This document shows positions 1 through 12,943 of a stretch of 64,000 bases of DNA, piece by piece; within the stretch, counting starts at the first letter, position 1, and each line of letters starts with the position of its first letter. The position numbers and the translations under genes were made by a program. A model generated the notes under the pieces. That model was not told where the DNA came from. It made no database searches and was given only the letters and a program-made list of their open reading frames with translations. Origin of the DNA: Lumnitzera littorea (taxonomy: Eukaryota; Streptophyta; Magnoliopsida; Myrtales; Combretaceae); contig JAMXBB010000010.1 in NCBI GenBank assembly GCA_024138015.1, positions 80,737,176 to 80,801,175 of the forward strand, written 5' to 3'.

Positions 1-100
1 GTGTAGATTAGGTCTAGGATAGCGGTTGTGAGGCCAACTTCTATTTTAGGGTGGTTTACACGGCGGAGCTGTTACGACTCTGCCGCTTCGAGGCGTGACA
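1..100 (+). repeat. 3' end of a long Ty3/gypsy-type LTR (family A)
   Basis: These 100 bases match the last 100 bases of the LTR copies ending at 30659 and 34842: the GTGTAGATTA start, the TGTGAGGCC block, the GGTTTACACGGCGG block and the terminal GGCGTGACA. The LTR ends in CA at position 100, so the copy runs in plus orientation and its body lies off the left edge. Whether this is a solo LTR or part of a full element cannot be told from the window. Confidence 0.85.
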
Positions 101-690
101 ATACGTATATATATACTAAAATACAAAATATATGTATATATACATATTCACATCAGCTACATATATATATACACAAATATACAAAAATTCATATATTTTG
201 AAACTACTAAGTATATATACATATATTATACGTATACATCTATATACTTCATATATTAAAATTAATAAGTACATATATATACATAAATAATTAAATAAAA
301 TACTAAATATATATACATGTATATAAAGGAAATATTTAGTACATATATATATTATATGTGTATACCTACTATATTATATAACAAATACTAAATATACATA
401 CATATAAATACACACGCATACATATGTACAAAATACATGTGTAGGAAACGTACATACTATATGTACTATTATTTATACCTATATATGTATATATACCATA
501 TATTATACATAATAATATATATATACATGCCTATATACATATGTATATACATAAATAAGTAAAATACCTAATACATATGTATATATCTATTCATGCATAC
601 ATATAAATAAACAAATACTTAGTATACACGTGCATACTATATGATATACATATGTACAAAGAAATTAAATATATACTTACCTAATTGTTT
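101..690. repeat. AT-rich low-complexity tract (ATATAC/ATGTAT type)
   Basis: About 590 bp made almost wholly of irregular alternating A/T steps with interspersed C and G (ATATATAC, CATATGTAT). There is no gene and no stable period. It begins exactly at the end of the LTR at position 100, so the LTR either inserted into this repeat or the repeat expanded beside it. Confidence 0.85.
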
Positions 691-3100
691 TAATAATTTG
701 AATAGAAAAATCCCTTAATCTTCTTCTTCTTCTTCTTCTTCCTCTTGGTCTTTGATTTTTTTCCCTTTGTATTTTTAGTTCTATGTGTGCGTGTGTGTAA
801 TTGCTTTGGTTTGGTTTTTCTCTTTTTGTTTCTATTTTTTTTTTCTAGACATGAGCAAGCAAGACAAAGGATTAAATACAAACAATAAAGTAAAAAAAAA
901 AAAAAATCTTATTAGATAATAGCATTTTTGAGAACAAGACAAGGTAACGATCTCTCTTGATTCAATTTTAAGAATTCAACATCTGGAAAAGGAATTTGCT
1001 TACGTAGATTGTTGGAGTTGTAACATGGCAACAAGAAAAAATTAGAAGGAAGAAAATAAAGAAAAGAAAAGAAAGAAAAAGGAAGAAAAATAAAAATAAA
1101 AATAATTATATGTAATTTTTTTAAACATAAAAATAATATTTATAAATTAATTTTGGAATTTTATGAAAAATTATCAATTTAATTGGTACTTGTTACAATT
1201 ATAATTTTTATAATTTATTTTGACGTTTTCGTTAAAAGTTTTATGTAATTATGCGATTTAGTTGATAATTATAATCGACTACGATTATATCACTATTAAA
1301 TGATATTTATTCATTTTATAAGTTTAAGGTTATAAGTTTAAGATTTCGATCAAGTTTAGGTTCAATTTTAAGTATTTGTGTATATATTGAATTTAGAATT
1401 TTTGTATACGATTTAGGTTTCGATCAATTTTTTAGGGTTTTTATAATCGATACTATATTCGATTTCTAAATTTAATAAAAATTTTATTCTTTCTAGCCTT
1501 ATCGACTTATAGTATCATTTAAGATATTTAGATTTAAATTATGGTTCAGACTAGTAATTACACAGGGTTTACAATCACACTACGGATGTAAAAGGAAAAA
1601 ACAGATGAAACTAAACCAAGTACTAAATTAAATTAAACCATATGAAGTATGATACTTTCTTCAATTTAATTTGGAAAATTTCTAAACAAAAAAATTACAT
1701 TTGATTTGGAGACATAATAATAATAATAAAAATAAACTAAACCAAATCATTTTAATAAACATAGTAATATTGTATTTATAATTAATCAGTTTTGTTGTGC
1801 AATACGATTTTTAAAAAGAAATTTTAATTTATACTTATTGAAATATATAAGTATCTAACTTTTATAACCATAATATTCACATCACATGCTTAAGTTGATT
1901 ATTAAGATACTTTTAATATTCGTTCCTTCATAACCATTAATTGTATCAACCTCTTATATAGTTGTAATGGCTTAACTACCCAAGCTAACAAGTGACCGAC
2001 AGTTTTTTTATCTATTTGAACTAAAAATTTTTTAACTAGTGTTGGTTTGGTATTCATTGTTTTAACTTTATAAATCTCTATTACTTCTCTCGTGAGATTC
2101 ATGTAGTAAGGCTTTGTTATCATAGAAGCTCACATGAATTATATTCTAACGATACTTCTTGCCGTTTTTATACTACTTTATGATTCCATACCAGGTAGAT
2201 ATCCCTAAATCATATACCAATTAATAGGCACCATCTCTAATATCATTTGTAATAACTCATGAAATGATTGTTCATAGTTAAGCTTACATCTAACTAATAG
2301 ACTCATTGCCACCTTCTCTTTTTATGATTCATGTGGATATTTAATCACTAAAATATCTTAGTAATGCCAATGCATCTTATCATTAAAAGAACTTCATATT
2401 TGTGCCATGAGAATATATATCATGCATGTAAACTACATTTCAATATGAAAATGAACCAAATTGAATTGAAATTTTATATTTAAAAAAAAAAGTCCCTAAA
2501 TCAAACCTTACGATCTGAGTGATAAAAGCTTGAAAGTGTATTTTATGTTTTGGTCTAGTTTGAAGGGGACAATTAACCACATTATACTTATCCCTACATC
2601 AGACCAATAAAAGTTATTTTCAAGTATTAGTGTATATTAATTGATAAGGGCTAAAAAGTCTTAAGATAAAGGAGTTACCTTCACAGGTATACTCTACATA
2701 TGATTGTTGTAGGTAAGATAAGCTTAATTGGACATTGTGACACTTATATTAGGGGCATATTTACCTAAACGCTTTCGTACAGTACTTAAGTAATCCGAAG
2801 ACTGTATAAAGTGTTAAGTTTGCCTAAATACTTAATACACAAAAGTAAGTAGAGAGAGAAGCCTTAGGGAAAATGTACACCTTCATTAAAGAATTGATGG
2901 GTACAAATGGGAAGAGACTTCCTATATACATAAAAGGCTTTTTGGAACAGATGTTCAATATCTATGTAATTAATGGCTAAGATTGAATTGTAACTACTAC
3001 CTTACTTCCTTACCTACTATGGTATAATAATTTGGAGCTTTTTGGAACCTTTTATGGTATTTCTAGATCTAGAGCTTTTATTGGATCTTAACAACAAGAT
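691..3100. other. AT-rich intergenic stretch, no gene seen
   Basis: It contains a short (TTC)n/(CTT)n microsatellite at about 719-740, purine-rich tracts near 880-905 and 1040-1110, and otherwise ordinary AT-rich sequence. Short reading frames here, such as a lysine-rich one antisense to the CTT tract at 690-881, are products of composition. No conserved motif, RNA gene or element boundary was recognised. Confidence 0.6.
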
Positions 3101-4350
3101 CCTATTAAACCTCTGGATAGACCTTCATCTTAGACCATGACTCACTAGTCTAATATCGCTAAGTTCCCATTAGGCTTCCATTTATGGCTCTTAATAATAA
3201 GCCCATGACATTCTTTTCCACCTAATCTAATGATGTCCTCGTTGTTGCTTCCTCCTTCAATTCCTATTTGCTCCATCCCTTAGCCTTTTTTTCCTATTAG
3301 CGACTTCATTTTGATGGCATTCCTTAGCAACCATTTTTTTTTCTAATGGAGAAATGCATTACCCTATTCTTTTCAAACTTGTCATTTGCTTTTGGGATTT
3401 CCTCTTGCTCCAACAAGTCTTTCAGTCTTGAACTTTAAGGACCCTTGTTATCCACCAGTTCTAAAACCTCCCTTATAAAATCAAACCATCCTCTTTCTTT
3501 AATTATACCGACTTCTTTGTTTCATCCCTTGTTGTAGTTTTCATTGCTGTAATAAGTTTGTTACTTTGCTAGTCTTCTTACTTATTGGAACAATGCATAG
3601 GGACCTCTCATTGAGCCAGCAAATACTGTTGGATCAAGGAATTGTAATAGCATCAATCCCATCTAAAAGGCCTATAACATAATAAATTCAAAGTCATTCA
3701 TAGGTTCCATTTCTATGTTCTCCAACCTACACCAACTTTAGATGCTAAACTTCACATTCTTAGCGACCCTTGACTTCAGACCTCCTTGGAGTTAACTGTC
3801 TTAACTTGAGCTCCTCTCAATCCTTTTGCCCAAATTTGTCAACAACATCCCTCGAAATGAATAAATTTGAGGCTCCCATATCTACCATCTCATTCACCTT
3901 TTTCCTAGCTATTGTCACAAGATAAGAAGTTTACCCCTCATAGAGTGCCAGTACTCGACCATCATTTAACTTCTTATTTTTACTCATATTTTGAAGTACC
4001 CTCTTAGCTTTGTCATTGAACCTACCATATATTTAAGAGGCTTAACTTATCTAATTGGTTTCAACTTGTCATGGACTCTTCAAAAGAGTGAATTAACTCT
4101 TAACTAGTTTTATAAGAAACTGAAGCTATCTTTAGAGTAAACCTACTTTTCGAGCTAACTATCCATTGATGCCATTCCCTTTGTTAAGCCTAAGTTGAGC
4201 CCCCATAATCAGCTCCTAACTCTCAAATCGTAAAATTCTCCTTCACCTAAATTTATGATATTCTCATCGTAAGGCTAACACCTTACTACTACTTACCTAA
4301 AAAGATCTCCATTCCTCATTCTTCGTTACCCAACTCCAACCAAAGATTAT
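3100..4350 (-). mobile_element. Decayed Ty3/gypsy gag-pol remnant with protease segment
   Basis: Read on the minus strand, about 3930-3600 gives a degraded retropepsin: a VDMGASN core at about 3875-3895 (VDTGAS expected), then text resembling the usual AVNSE segment, then PMNDFEFIM, which matches the PMDDFDVILG motif at the end of plant Ty3/gypsy proteases. Many stops and frameshifts interrupt it. The upstream part at 3940-4300 is shared with a second degraded copy at 7690-7990. It abuts the reversed LTR ending at 4351, as expected if that LTR is its 5' LTR and most of gag is deleted. It is not functional; the lineage is not certain. Confidence 0.6.
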
Positions 4351-5540
4351 TGTTACTTTCTAAAGTAGTAAAGTTGTAACAGTTTTGCCGTGTAAATCAT
4401 TTTAGGATAGAAATTGACGTTTCAATTGCTATTTTAAACCTGATTTGTATAAGGCATCCACGACTAATTTGTTTTGAAATAAACAATTTACATATCTAAA
4501 ATATTAATTATTTGCAGAAGTATGAGGAAAATATACTATAATTCAAATATCATAAGTAATGTTTACATAATTTTATAACATAATCTTACTTAAGTCGTAC
4601 TTAATTTGACAGCAGAAGATAGCACTTGTAACAATAGCTAGTCTCAAGGTAGTTATAATGCTGCTTTCTAACTAGCACTTATAATAATATCTATGGAGAT
4701 GTGAGTAACCAATTGCTTAGTAAGTTAGGATAGAGACTTAAGATTATACATCAACTGCAAGCAAGGTTATTAGCCAGTTATTTTAAATGTAATGCAATAA
4801 ACTAATGCTATTGCATGACGTTATTTGGTCCGCTACGAGATTAAAGAAATTTTACTCTCTTTAATTCGAGTTGAGAAGTTTAACACATATTCAACAGCTC
4901 ACAATCAAACCTAAGCTTGTGTAATGGAGATATCGCTCCTCTTGCGACTACCTTCAAACCACTATTTTCACCCTTACCATGATTTCTTTTCCTATTACTT
5001 AGTTCAACTAAGGATGAAGAAGGGACTATTTTGGTCTAGTGCTGTCCCTTTCGAAGGTATTGATATTTAATCAGAGAATTCTAAACGTTTTTCCTAATAT
5101 GTTGCAATGCATGTCCAATTTATTACAAGTCATATATTTAATTAAGTCTAGTTTAAAACAATCAATCACTTTATGTAAAACAAATAATTATAACTTAGAG
5201 CATTAAAGTTGAAATCACACAACTAAACCCAGAAACACGTACACATAGGCATGCACACAATTAAGCTATCTAGCAAACACAACTAGATATAATCTTAAAC
5301 TTTCGAGTATTAGAAAACAGTACTTTAAAATAAAGTAACATATTGATCCTAAACTTACTTGAAGTTTTCGATTTGCTTACTCAAGTTTAATGTGAGTCGT
5401 ATTGTTATCGCTCACTCTTATAATATAAATATCATTTTAGTATTTATACTCTTATTACGTATAGACTTCAAATCATTATTTTTAATTTAAATTTATAATT
5501 TTACTCAGTTATTCAGGTTCTATATTACTTATAATAAAAA
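4351..5540 (-). repeat. Truncated LTR of family A, minus orientation
   Basis: The reverse complement aligns along its length with the 3' 1.2 kb of the LTRs at 27722-30659 and 31739-34842. Shared blocks include CCTTCGAAAGGGA, a TTAGTTGAACTAAGT stretch, AGGTAGTCGCRAGAGGAGC and the end AAGTAACA at 4351. Homology fades beyond about 5540 into AT-rich sequence, so the 5' part of the LTR is missing or unrecognisable. The copy is more diverged than the other two. Confidence 0.8.
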
Positions 5541-6281
5541 ATTTATTAAATATGTATATCATTTTATTACATATATACATGTTGAATATGTACTATCCTT
5601 TCTATGTTAGTTATCGTGTAATCCTTGTTATATATATAATTGTGATAGAATAATGTAACATAATACTATTAGTGAATGTGTTATTTTGATAAGTAATATA
5701 TATCTATAACATGTGTATATTTTTTAAATAGTACTAATTATGTTTAAAATATTGTATAAAAAATTATTATATTGTGCCATACGTACCAACGGTGGGACTA
5801 ATTAGACACCATTTTGAATACATGGCTTATATATATACATGGGAAAGATGATTAATACAAATATATATATATATATATATTTAACTAGCTCCTTTACGAG
5901 TTATTAAGTGGAAATAATAAAAATATAACTATCAATATTCTAAGTTTAAAATTCGAAAAAAAAAGAAATTTATAAAATTATATAAATAAAATACTCCATT
6001 TAAGAAAATAATAAGATTATAGATATATCTTTTCTACGACTATTAGATATTAATTAAAAAAAATACTTATAATTATAGAAATGAAGTTATCTAAACAATT
6101 AGACATTGAAAAAATTAAATTTTCTAATATCTTTTTTTCTTCTTCTTCATTTTTTTTTGTTTCTTTCTTTCTTCGTCACTTTCTCATACTCTCTCTTCCT
6201 CTCTTCCTCTCTTTCTCGTTTGATTCCCCTTTTCCTATGGTATAAAGCCATATATATAACATGACTTCACCGCTTTTGTTA

Positions 6282-6313
<32 letters not shown>

Positions 6314-7260
6314 GTTGGTTCAATTTTACATGATCTTTTGATTGTAATTTTATTATGATTTATTATTTGTAAAGTTTCATAATATATTTCAAAAATAGTT
6401 GAACATTATATTATACATCTAATCTAAAATTTCTATTTCTAGACTAATTAAAATTTAACCCGATAAACTTTTTATTATAATCAATATCGGTTGTATTTCA
6501 ACTTATTTTTTTTAAATTCAACTTTACAAGACTATTCATTATAACTTTTGGAGAACTTATATTATTATTTGATCTTATTCAAAACTAATTTTTTTTATTG
6601 GTCTTACAGTCCAAGATAAGGCCCTAATTATACTTTTCTTTAATATATAATATATATAGATAGGTTCCATTAATTAATTGGAACTTATTCATATACATCA
6701 TATATATAGTTTTGCTCACTACTATTAATTATTAAGATCACATAGTTGATTGTAAAATATTTTTCATAAATTATATCTAAAATTACAAAACTCTATGTCG
6801 TAGCGATTAAATCTAATAAACTTAATAATTCTAAGAAAATCGTATATAAATGAGCTTAATTTGAAATATTAAAGTTATATGGTTAATTCTTTTAATTTTT
6901 ATTACCTAATCATGAAGCTCAACTTAATCATAAGAAAGTTGATATAAATCATATTTTCTAGAGTATATCTTAAGCATTGAACTTTTTATTTTATTTCTTA
7001 TTAATTTATATAATTGTATGTAATTTATCTCTAGTGATTCATTAATTATTGAAACTCGTTTTATGTATTTTCCATAAATAATAGGTAATATACATATAAT
7101 TTAGTAATTTAATTATTTTATTTTCTTAATTCTAAACTTATGAGACCATTTCTACTAATATTTTTAACTTGGTCATAAAATTTGGATTTAATTGAATAAT
7201 TTACGTGATTGTCTTAAATTTTACAGATCGTCTTTGAATTAATCAATTGTGAGTTAATTA
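5541..7260. other. AT-rich intergenic DNA with (AT)n microsatellites
   Basis: No gene was recognised. It holds (AT)n runs near 5858-5880 and 6285-6313 and a pyrimidine-rich stretch at about 6130-6225 with TTTC, CTTC and TCTC steps. The remainder is ordinary AT-rich sequence that may include the unrecognisable 5' part of the LTR to its left. Confidence 0.55.
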
Positions 7261-7269
7261 CCGGTTTTA

Positions 7270-8070
7270 AAGGGTCTCACAATTATCTCTACTAGGAATT
7301 CGTGCTTTGTGGGCTCTCTTACGCCCTTACCTATTCTTTCATCTTCTAAGATTGTTTTTTGCTAAGTGGCCTAATGGTAGAGTTTACCACTAAAGTACAT
7401 TTTATAAAGACATTTGGTAGATTCTTGATACAAAATGACTCATAACAAATTTGCCTCTCTAAAAACAATGTCCTCCCTTTGGTGGTGTTCTTCCTCTCGA
7501 GCTTCATTCATATGAGCTAAGTTATAAACAAGACTTAGCCTCACAATAAGTATACTAGGTGGTTTTTAGGTGGCTTAATGAGGATAGAATTTTTGTTCTA
7601 ATATCACTTATCATAGGATTGAAGGTTCATCCTTTTTAGAGTACTTATGTGATGTTCAACTATTCTTTATCTCTTTATTTTTGTCACAATTTAGATGGCG
7701 AGCTAACTTTCTTTTCTTATTTACCTAGAGCTATGCTAAGCTCGTCATTGTCACCAAGAGCCCCCTCTTGGCCTTTTTCACTGGCTTCCATATATTTAGG
7801 ACCCTTAACTCAACGAATTGGTTTCTGACTGCCATGGCATCTTGTTTGTCAAAGTAAACTTACTCCTCAAATAAATTATCTTGCCAATGCCACTTGCTTC
7901 ATTGTAAACCTGAGTTAAGCCCTGTGGTTAGCTTCTAACTCTCAAGCCATGATACTTGCTTCATTATTAAAGTGGAACTACGAAACTACGAAAGGGATAT
8001 ATTTTTATTAATAATTGCTTTACTAAAGTTGTTGTAACCTAATGACATTACCATCGATTTTTCATCGGAA
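7270..8070 (-). mobile_element. Second decayed copy of the retroelement at 3.9-4.3 kb
   Basis: About 7690-7990 aligns by eye with about 3940-4260, sharing CCATATATTTA, AATTGGTTTC, ATGCCA and CCTAACTCTCAA-like blocks in the same order and orientation. Around 8010-8040 a GTAAAGTTGTAAC-like block resembles the LTR end next to the first copy. No continuous reading frame survives. It is probably a gag/protease-proximal remnant of the same Ty3/gypsy family; this is inferred from the neighbouring copy, not from a protein motif here. Confidence 0.5.
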
Positions 8071-8079
8071 TAGATCAGG

Positions 8080-11000
8080 GTTAAATTTCCTCTCCCTCAT
8101 AGTTGGCCAAAATAATAACAATGATTGCTATTGAGCATTTTTAAGATCATAAAATGAAATCATCTTAAAGAGCAAATAAAAGTTGCCCTAACAAAGATCA
8201 ACACTCATTTGCTTTGGTGATGAATAATCATTTGGATATCCGAAGGCCTTAAAAGGAACACACAAAAAGAATGGTGTTCTATTAATGAACTATAGAATTT
8301 ATTAATTTTATTATGTTGAAGAAAAATGTGTTATTTTTAAAATACCACAGACTACATGGATGCTTCTTACACTGTGTTAATAATTGTATGAGTGGCTTAT
8401 TATCAAAATTTTCAAATATATATAACCTACGACGTTAGTGAATGGTATTGGATACTTGTTAAAGAGGGAAGAGAAACTAAAAAAAAAAATTCTACTTTTC
8501 AAAATAAAAAAAAAAAAAGCATCATCAAATGTAAAAAAAAGTATCTTCTTTCGTAAGTGTCATGAGATATTGGTAAAATTTTCAAATATAAGATGAAAAT
8601 GATAATGAATGAGTGTCTCAATAAAAGTTTTATAGTTTATATACTAATATATTCTTTTATACACTAAACAATCAATGTTGGAAAAGTGAAAACACAACCC
8701 ATTATTGAACTTATATATAAATTTCATTAGTAGGTACTATCACGATATATGTTAATAACTTTAAAAGAAAATTTCTATATTTTCTCACATTGATTAATTG
8801 CTTTATAAAAAAATAAATACGTGAAAAATAAAACATTCTTCTATTATTTAAAAATTCATTAATATTTTTCAGATAATAGTATATGATGCCATCCATCGGC
8901 CAAAGTGGAAAGCCAGCCGTGAGAGTTGGTAGTGGTAGCCCCACACTCAACGACGAGTTCGCCCGACCGACGACTAAGCCCTGATTACGACGAAGTATCA
9001 TTCCTTAGCTCAACTCTGTCTTGCATTCTTTTAACATGTCACAAGGTCACTTCCTTGTTTCTAATTTTTCCATTGTCTTTTTCTCCCAACAAATCATAAA
9101 GTGCTGTGGCAAAAAAAAAAAAAAAAAAAAAAAAAACTATAAAGTGCCAGTTGCAAACACCACCACGTGTCCTAGCCCGAAACATCAAACGTCTCATTTT
9201 TCTTTCCACGTTGCAAGTGAAATTACCATGTATGACGTAGCAATGACCATATGGCTGCGTCACCTCTGTTGACACTTTTACGCCAGCGGCCACCCTATGA
9301 AACCGTTCGCTATCTAATCGAGTGTTCAAGTTTTCTTAACCAGCTCTATTAAAAAAGAGTAACCTCACGGACCTCCATAGGCAGATATGACGCCTTGGAA
9401 AATTAGGGGGATGCAATTGTATGGGATGTCGATTATCTGGATAGCTAGGGTTAAAATAAGTAAATCGCAAACCCTCATATTGGTTGAGAAGATAGATGAG
9501 ACGGTCGATTTAATATGGAATTCATACATATAATCATTCGGATTAGGTGGGTTATGAATTAACTATATATAGTTGATGGAGTTAGAAAATTAGACAGAAA
9601 CTATCGCTTAGATAGATGGATGAATGAGTTACTTGATATTAAAATGAGTGATGTTTAGTTTAGTATGATTTGTTTTTTTCTATTATACCGAATTTAAGAT
9701 TAATAGTTTAGTTTTTTCTTAAATTAACCTAACCATACCATTTTGATTTATAAATTTTTCAAATGTAGAGAAATTGGTTCCACATGGTTTGATTTGCAAT
9801 TTGAACTATTTTTTTAATAAAATATAATAAATTTAATAATTGGAAAAACATAACACCTAAAATCTTGATTATAAATCTCATTGAATCCGATATGACGAAT
9901 GCATAGGCATAGTTTCATCAAAGTTTAGAACTCACAATTGGAATTACAATTAACTTCCAAAATAGGGGTAGCTATCATGGTTTATGTAATTAGCAACCGC
10001 ATAAACATTACAAAAGAAAACATGAGTGGGAAATTGAAGGAGGAAAATTAAGCTAAAAAGTATGCTAAATCAATAATGATAAGAATATAAAGTATAAAAA
10101 AAAAGTGGCTAGTCACATAATAAGGCTTTCTTTTTTTGTTCATTTTAATAGGAATGGTTTGTTTGATTCGGTTTTACTTGACTAATGCCAAATCGAACCA
10201 GTAACTGAATTGGTTAAAAAAAAAAAAATCGAATTTCTATTTGGTTTGATTCCATTTGCAGTTTGTTCACGGTTCATAGCTTTTCTGTCAAATTCTATCT
10301 GATATGGTTCTTGGTACGTAGATAATGGATTGATTTTTAATAGATGGTGAAAAAAAATTGGAACAAGATGACCAGTATCAACCGTGCCGATGTCTAAACC
10401 CTTTTGAATAAGGAAGTTGAAGGCCAATTGGCAAGATGTCTCGGTTAGGAAATCATATCAAAGTTGTTGTCAGAACATTAGTCCCTTAATGTGAGACTCA
10501 GTAAAATCGAATTTGTAATGTGATGGTTGCTTATGTTGCTGCATTGGTAAAGTCTAATTAAGCCATATGTAGTACATGTATATTGTATGATATTTAAAGA
10601 ATGTTTAATGGAGAATTATGTTATATTGAATGATTTGGTTTTACTAGTTGATAAGAACATGTAATTAGCTGCCACATTTTTAATGAATATGTAGCATAAC
10701 AGGAAAGTAGCTATTCGTTGTTTAGAATCCTATGAAACGGTTAAGCAATTGTTGAAGAATAATACAGTAGTTCTCTAATCATTAAAAATAGTTTAATTCA
10801 TCTCTCTCTCTCTCTCTCACTCATATAATCTTTATCTTTCAATGGAGCTAATCAACTAATATTGGCATCAATATACTGGTTTAATTTATTTGCGGCGAAC
10901 AATGCCCAAATAAAAGTCAAATTCCACTCAAATTTGTATCGTATTTCATTCCTGTATCCTAGTAACTAAATTTATCAATGGTTTTAAGAGTTCGAAAGTC

Positions 11001-11210
11001 TATTTTAATGAACATTGAAAAAAACTATTAATTTAGTATAAACCTTTTAAACGTGTGAAATATTACTTCAAACACACATAACTTTGAAATAACACATAAA
11101 TAACTGTAAGTTATTATTGGAATTTAATACCAGACTAAAAGAATCATAAACAGCCACTTAAGCTGTAATGAAATTAATTCTTATAGTCATTTTGTCCGAA
11201 GAAAAAGACC
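8080..11210. other. Intergenic region 3' of the MYB gene, no gene seen
   Basis: Mostly AT-rich. The segment about 8880-9350 is less AT-rich and holds CCACGTGTCC (G-box core at 9164-9169), TGACGTAG and GCGTCACC-like motifs, which could be an old promoter or gene remnant, but no exon with plausible codons was found on either strand. A run of about 30 A lies at 9107-9136 and a (TC)n microsatellite at about 10799-10818. The short frames across 9021-9329 on both strands come from the poly-A/T run and are not genes. Confidence 0.5.
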
Positions 11211-11303
11211 AAAAAAAAAAAAAAAGGAGTTTTATCATAATAAAAACTCCGTTTCTGGTATCATTTAAATTACAAGTTACCATAAATAACGAGGAAACAT
11301 AAC

Positions 11304-12943
11304 TCAATGGAACTTAACATCAATATCCCAAGAGTCCCTATGCATCCAAGATGGTCCATCAAAACCTATGCTTTGCCAAGAATTATCTGAAGAATCATTA
11401 ATAAAATCATCTATAGGGTCATTGTTATGATCCGGATCAACCAAGAAATCCCAATCGAAGTTGAAGTCATCATCCCATAAGCATGAGCTCGAATTCTGGT
11501 TGTTGTCACTGCTTCCAAAATCACCATCCTCCACTAGGCTCGGGAACATCGTATCATCAAAAATGTCGTTTTCGTATGACGAGCCTGCCGAATGCGAAGA
11601 GGACGATGAGGATGGGGCACAGGATGCCAGGATTTCATCAGGATCAATCAGGGGAATTTGAATCTCCGCCTCTTCCGTGCCGATGAAAAAGCTCTCCACC
11701 GTTTCAAATGTGCCTGTCAAGCTTGTGTTTCCTTCTGCTTCCTTGGTTTGTTCTGCAGGAGGGACGGAAACGCTTAATGGGACGAATTGCTTCTGTTGGT
11801 TTCGTGGGGATCCTTCTTGAGATGATTCAGGGGAAATGGGCTGATGGGTTAGAGGATCAATACCCATCTTTTTGAGCTTCTTCTTGATGTGTGTATTCCA
11901 GTGGTTTTTTATTTCATTGTCAGTTCTCCCAGGAAGATGAGAAGCAATCTTAGACCATCTGCAGACATAGTAATTTATAATCCTTAGTTTCTTAAAAAAC
12001 TTAAAACTAAATTATTCTAAAAGTATCAAAATGACAGGGATATCTCGAATTTTGAAAAATATAACACCATACCCTTAAAGCTGTAGGATGCGTATAAAAT
12101 GACATATTTAAATAACAATTAGGTTACTAAAAGGGTTTTCATAAATATGGTATCGCTTTTTTTTCTTTTTTTCTTTTTCCCTTTGAATTTGAGAGAGGGT
12201 GAGTTTAATGGATCCAAAATTTTTAAATAAGTACAAGACTAGGGAAATTATGGAATGGGAGAACCAACCTGTTGCCAAGTTGAGCATGGAGATCAATGAC
12301 CAGTTTCTCTTCCTGTTCTGATAAAAGACCCCTTTTAAGGTCTGGCCTAAGGTAGTTTGTCCATCTTAGCCTGCAACTCTTGCCACACCTCAATAACCCT
12401 GTTTCATTTCCAGGAAAACCACAATCATTTGACGTTTTGAACTATGATATTTTAAAAATGGCATGTTTTCCTTATTAATAATTTTTAGAATAACTTTTAA
12501 ATTTTAATAACCTGATTTATGAAAAAGTGAGTATATAGAAAAGATAGAAAGTATTTTTATTTAGTAATTTAACGAGTATTTCGAAATACTCATTAATCAA
12601 TTGGTGTTTTGAATCATGATGTTTAAAAAATAACATGTTTTCTTAACTAATAATTTTTAGAATAACTTTTAAATCTTAGTAACCAACTTTATTGTAAAGT
12701 TAGTATATCGAAAAGATAAAAAGTATTTTTATTTAGTAATTTAACGAGTATTTCAGGATACTTATTTACATAATGAGATTATCAAATTACTTTAATGAAG
12801 GAAAAAACACCTGCAAGCTTAGGAAGTCTTCTCCAGCAACAATGACCATTAGTGAGAATGAAATCAATGAGTTTCTTGTCCTCTTCAGCCGTCCATGGTC
12901 CTTTCTTGAGCCCTACTTTCTCACAGCATGGTTGCCTTCCCAT
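11304..12943 (-). CDS. R2R3-MYB transcription factor, subgroup 8-like (MYB20/42/43/85, ODORANT1 type)
   Basis: Nuclear DNA-binding regulator of 305 residues. Exons on the minus strand are 12943-12811 (133 bp), 12398-12269 (130 bp) and 11958-11304 (655 bp); the 133/130 pattern is the classic plant R2R3-MYB structure. Both introns are GT-AG, and codons for Gly45 and Arg88 are split. It starts MGRQPCCEKVGLKKGPWT. R2 is about residues 14-61 (W17, W37, W57) with CGKSCRLRW; R3 is about 67-112 with W89 and W108 and the first Trp replaced by Leu, as usual. KKKLKKMGIDPLTH follows. The tail has IPLIDPDEIL at 189-198, a Ser run, and an acidic, Asp/Trp-rich end (about 225-305) that looks like an activation region. 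The bHLH-interaction signature is absent: Gln84 sits at the basic position. Subgroup 8 members regulate secondary-wall, lignin and phenylpropanoid genes; that role is inferred from family similarity. The frame is open with no lesions. The exact orthologue is not resolved. Confidence 0.93.
11959..12268 (-). other. MYB intron 2
   Basis: A 310-bp intron starting GTTGGTTCTCCC after AACAG and ending TATGTCTGCAG before ATGGTCTAAG. It is AT-rich, and no conserved element or inserted repeat is seen in it. The position, within the Arg codon of GNRW in R3, is the conserved second intron site of R2R3-MYB genes. Confidence 0.92.
12399..12810 (-). other. MYB intron 1, enlarged by an internal tandem duplication
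   Basis: A 412-bp intron beginning GTGTTTTTTCC after CTTGCAG and ending GAAATGAAACAG. It splits the Gly45 codon, the conserved first intron site. About 330 of its 412 bases are two direct copies of one segment, described as a separate repeat, so the ancestral intron was probably about 240 bp. Confidence 0.92.
12434..12767. repeat. Two-copy tandem duplication, 172-bp period, inside MYB intron 1
   Basis: Copy one is about 12434-12595 and copy two about 12606-12767. They share, in order, GTTTTGAA, CATGTTTTC, TAATTTTTAGAATAACTTTT, GTATTTTTATTTAGTAATTT and AACGAGTATTTC, at a constant offset of 172 bp. Scattered substitutions show that the duplication is not recent. It stops short of both splice sites. 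Confidence 0.9.

Noticed and set aside
9021..9329. Facing frames over the poly-A/T run with nearby G-box motifs
   Set aside because: The poly-Lys/poly-Phe content shows they are compositional; no exon or promoter partner gene could be found.
11461..11686. Two plus-strand frames of 66-67 codons
   Set aside because: They are antisense to the third MYB exon and have no features of their own.
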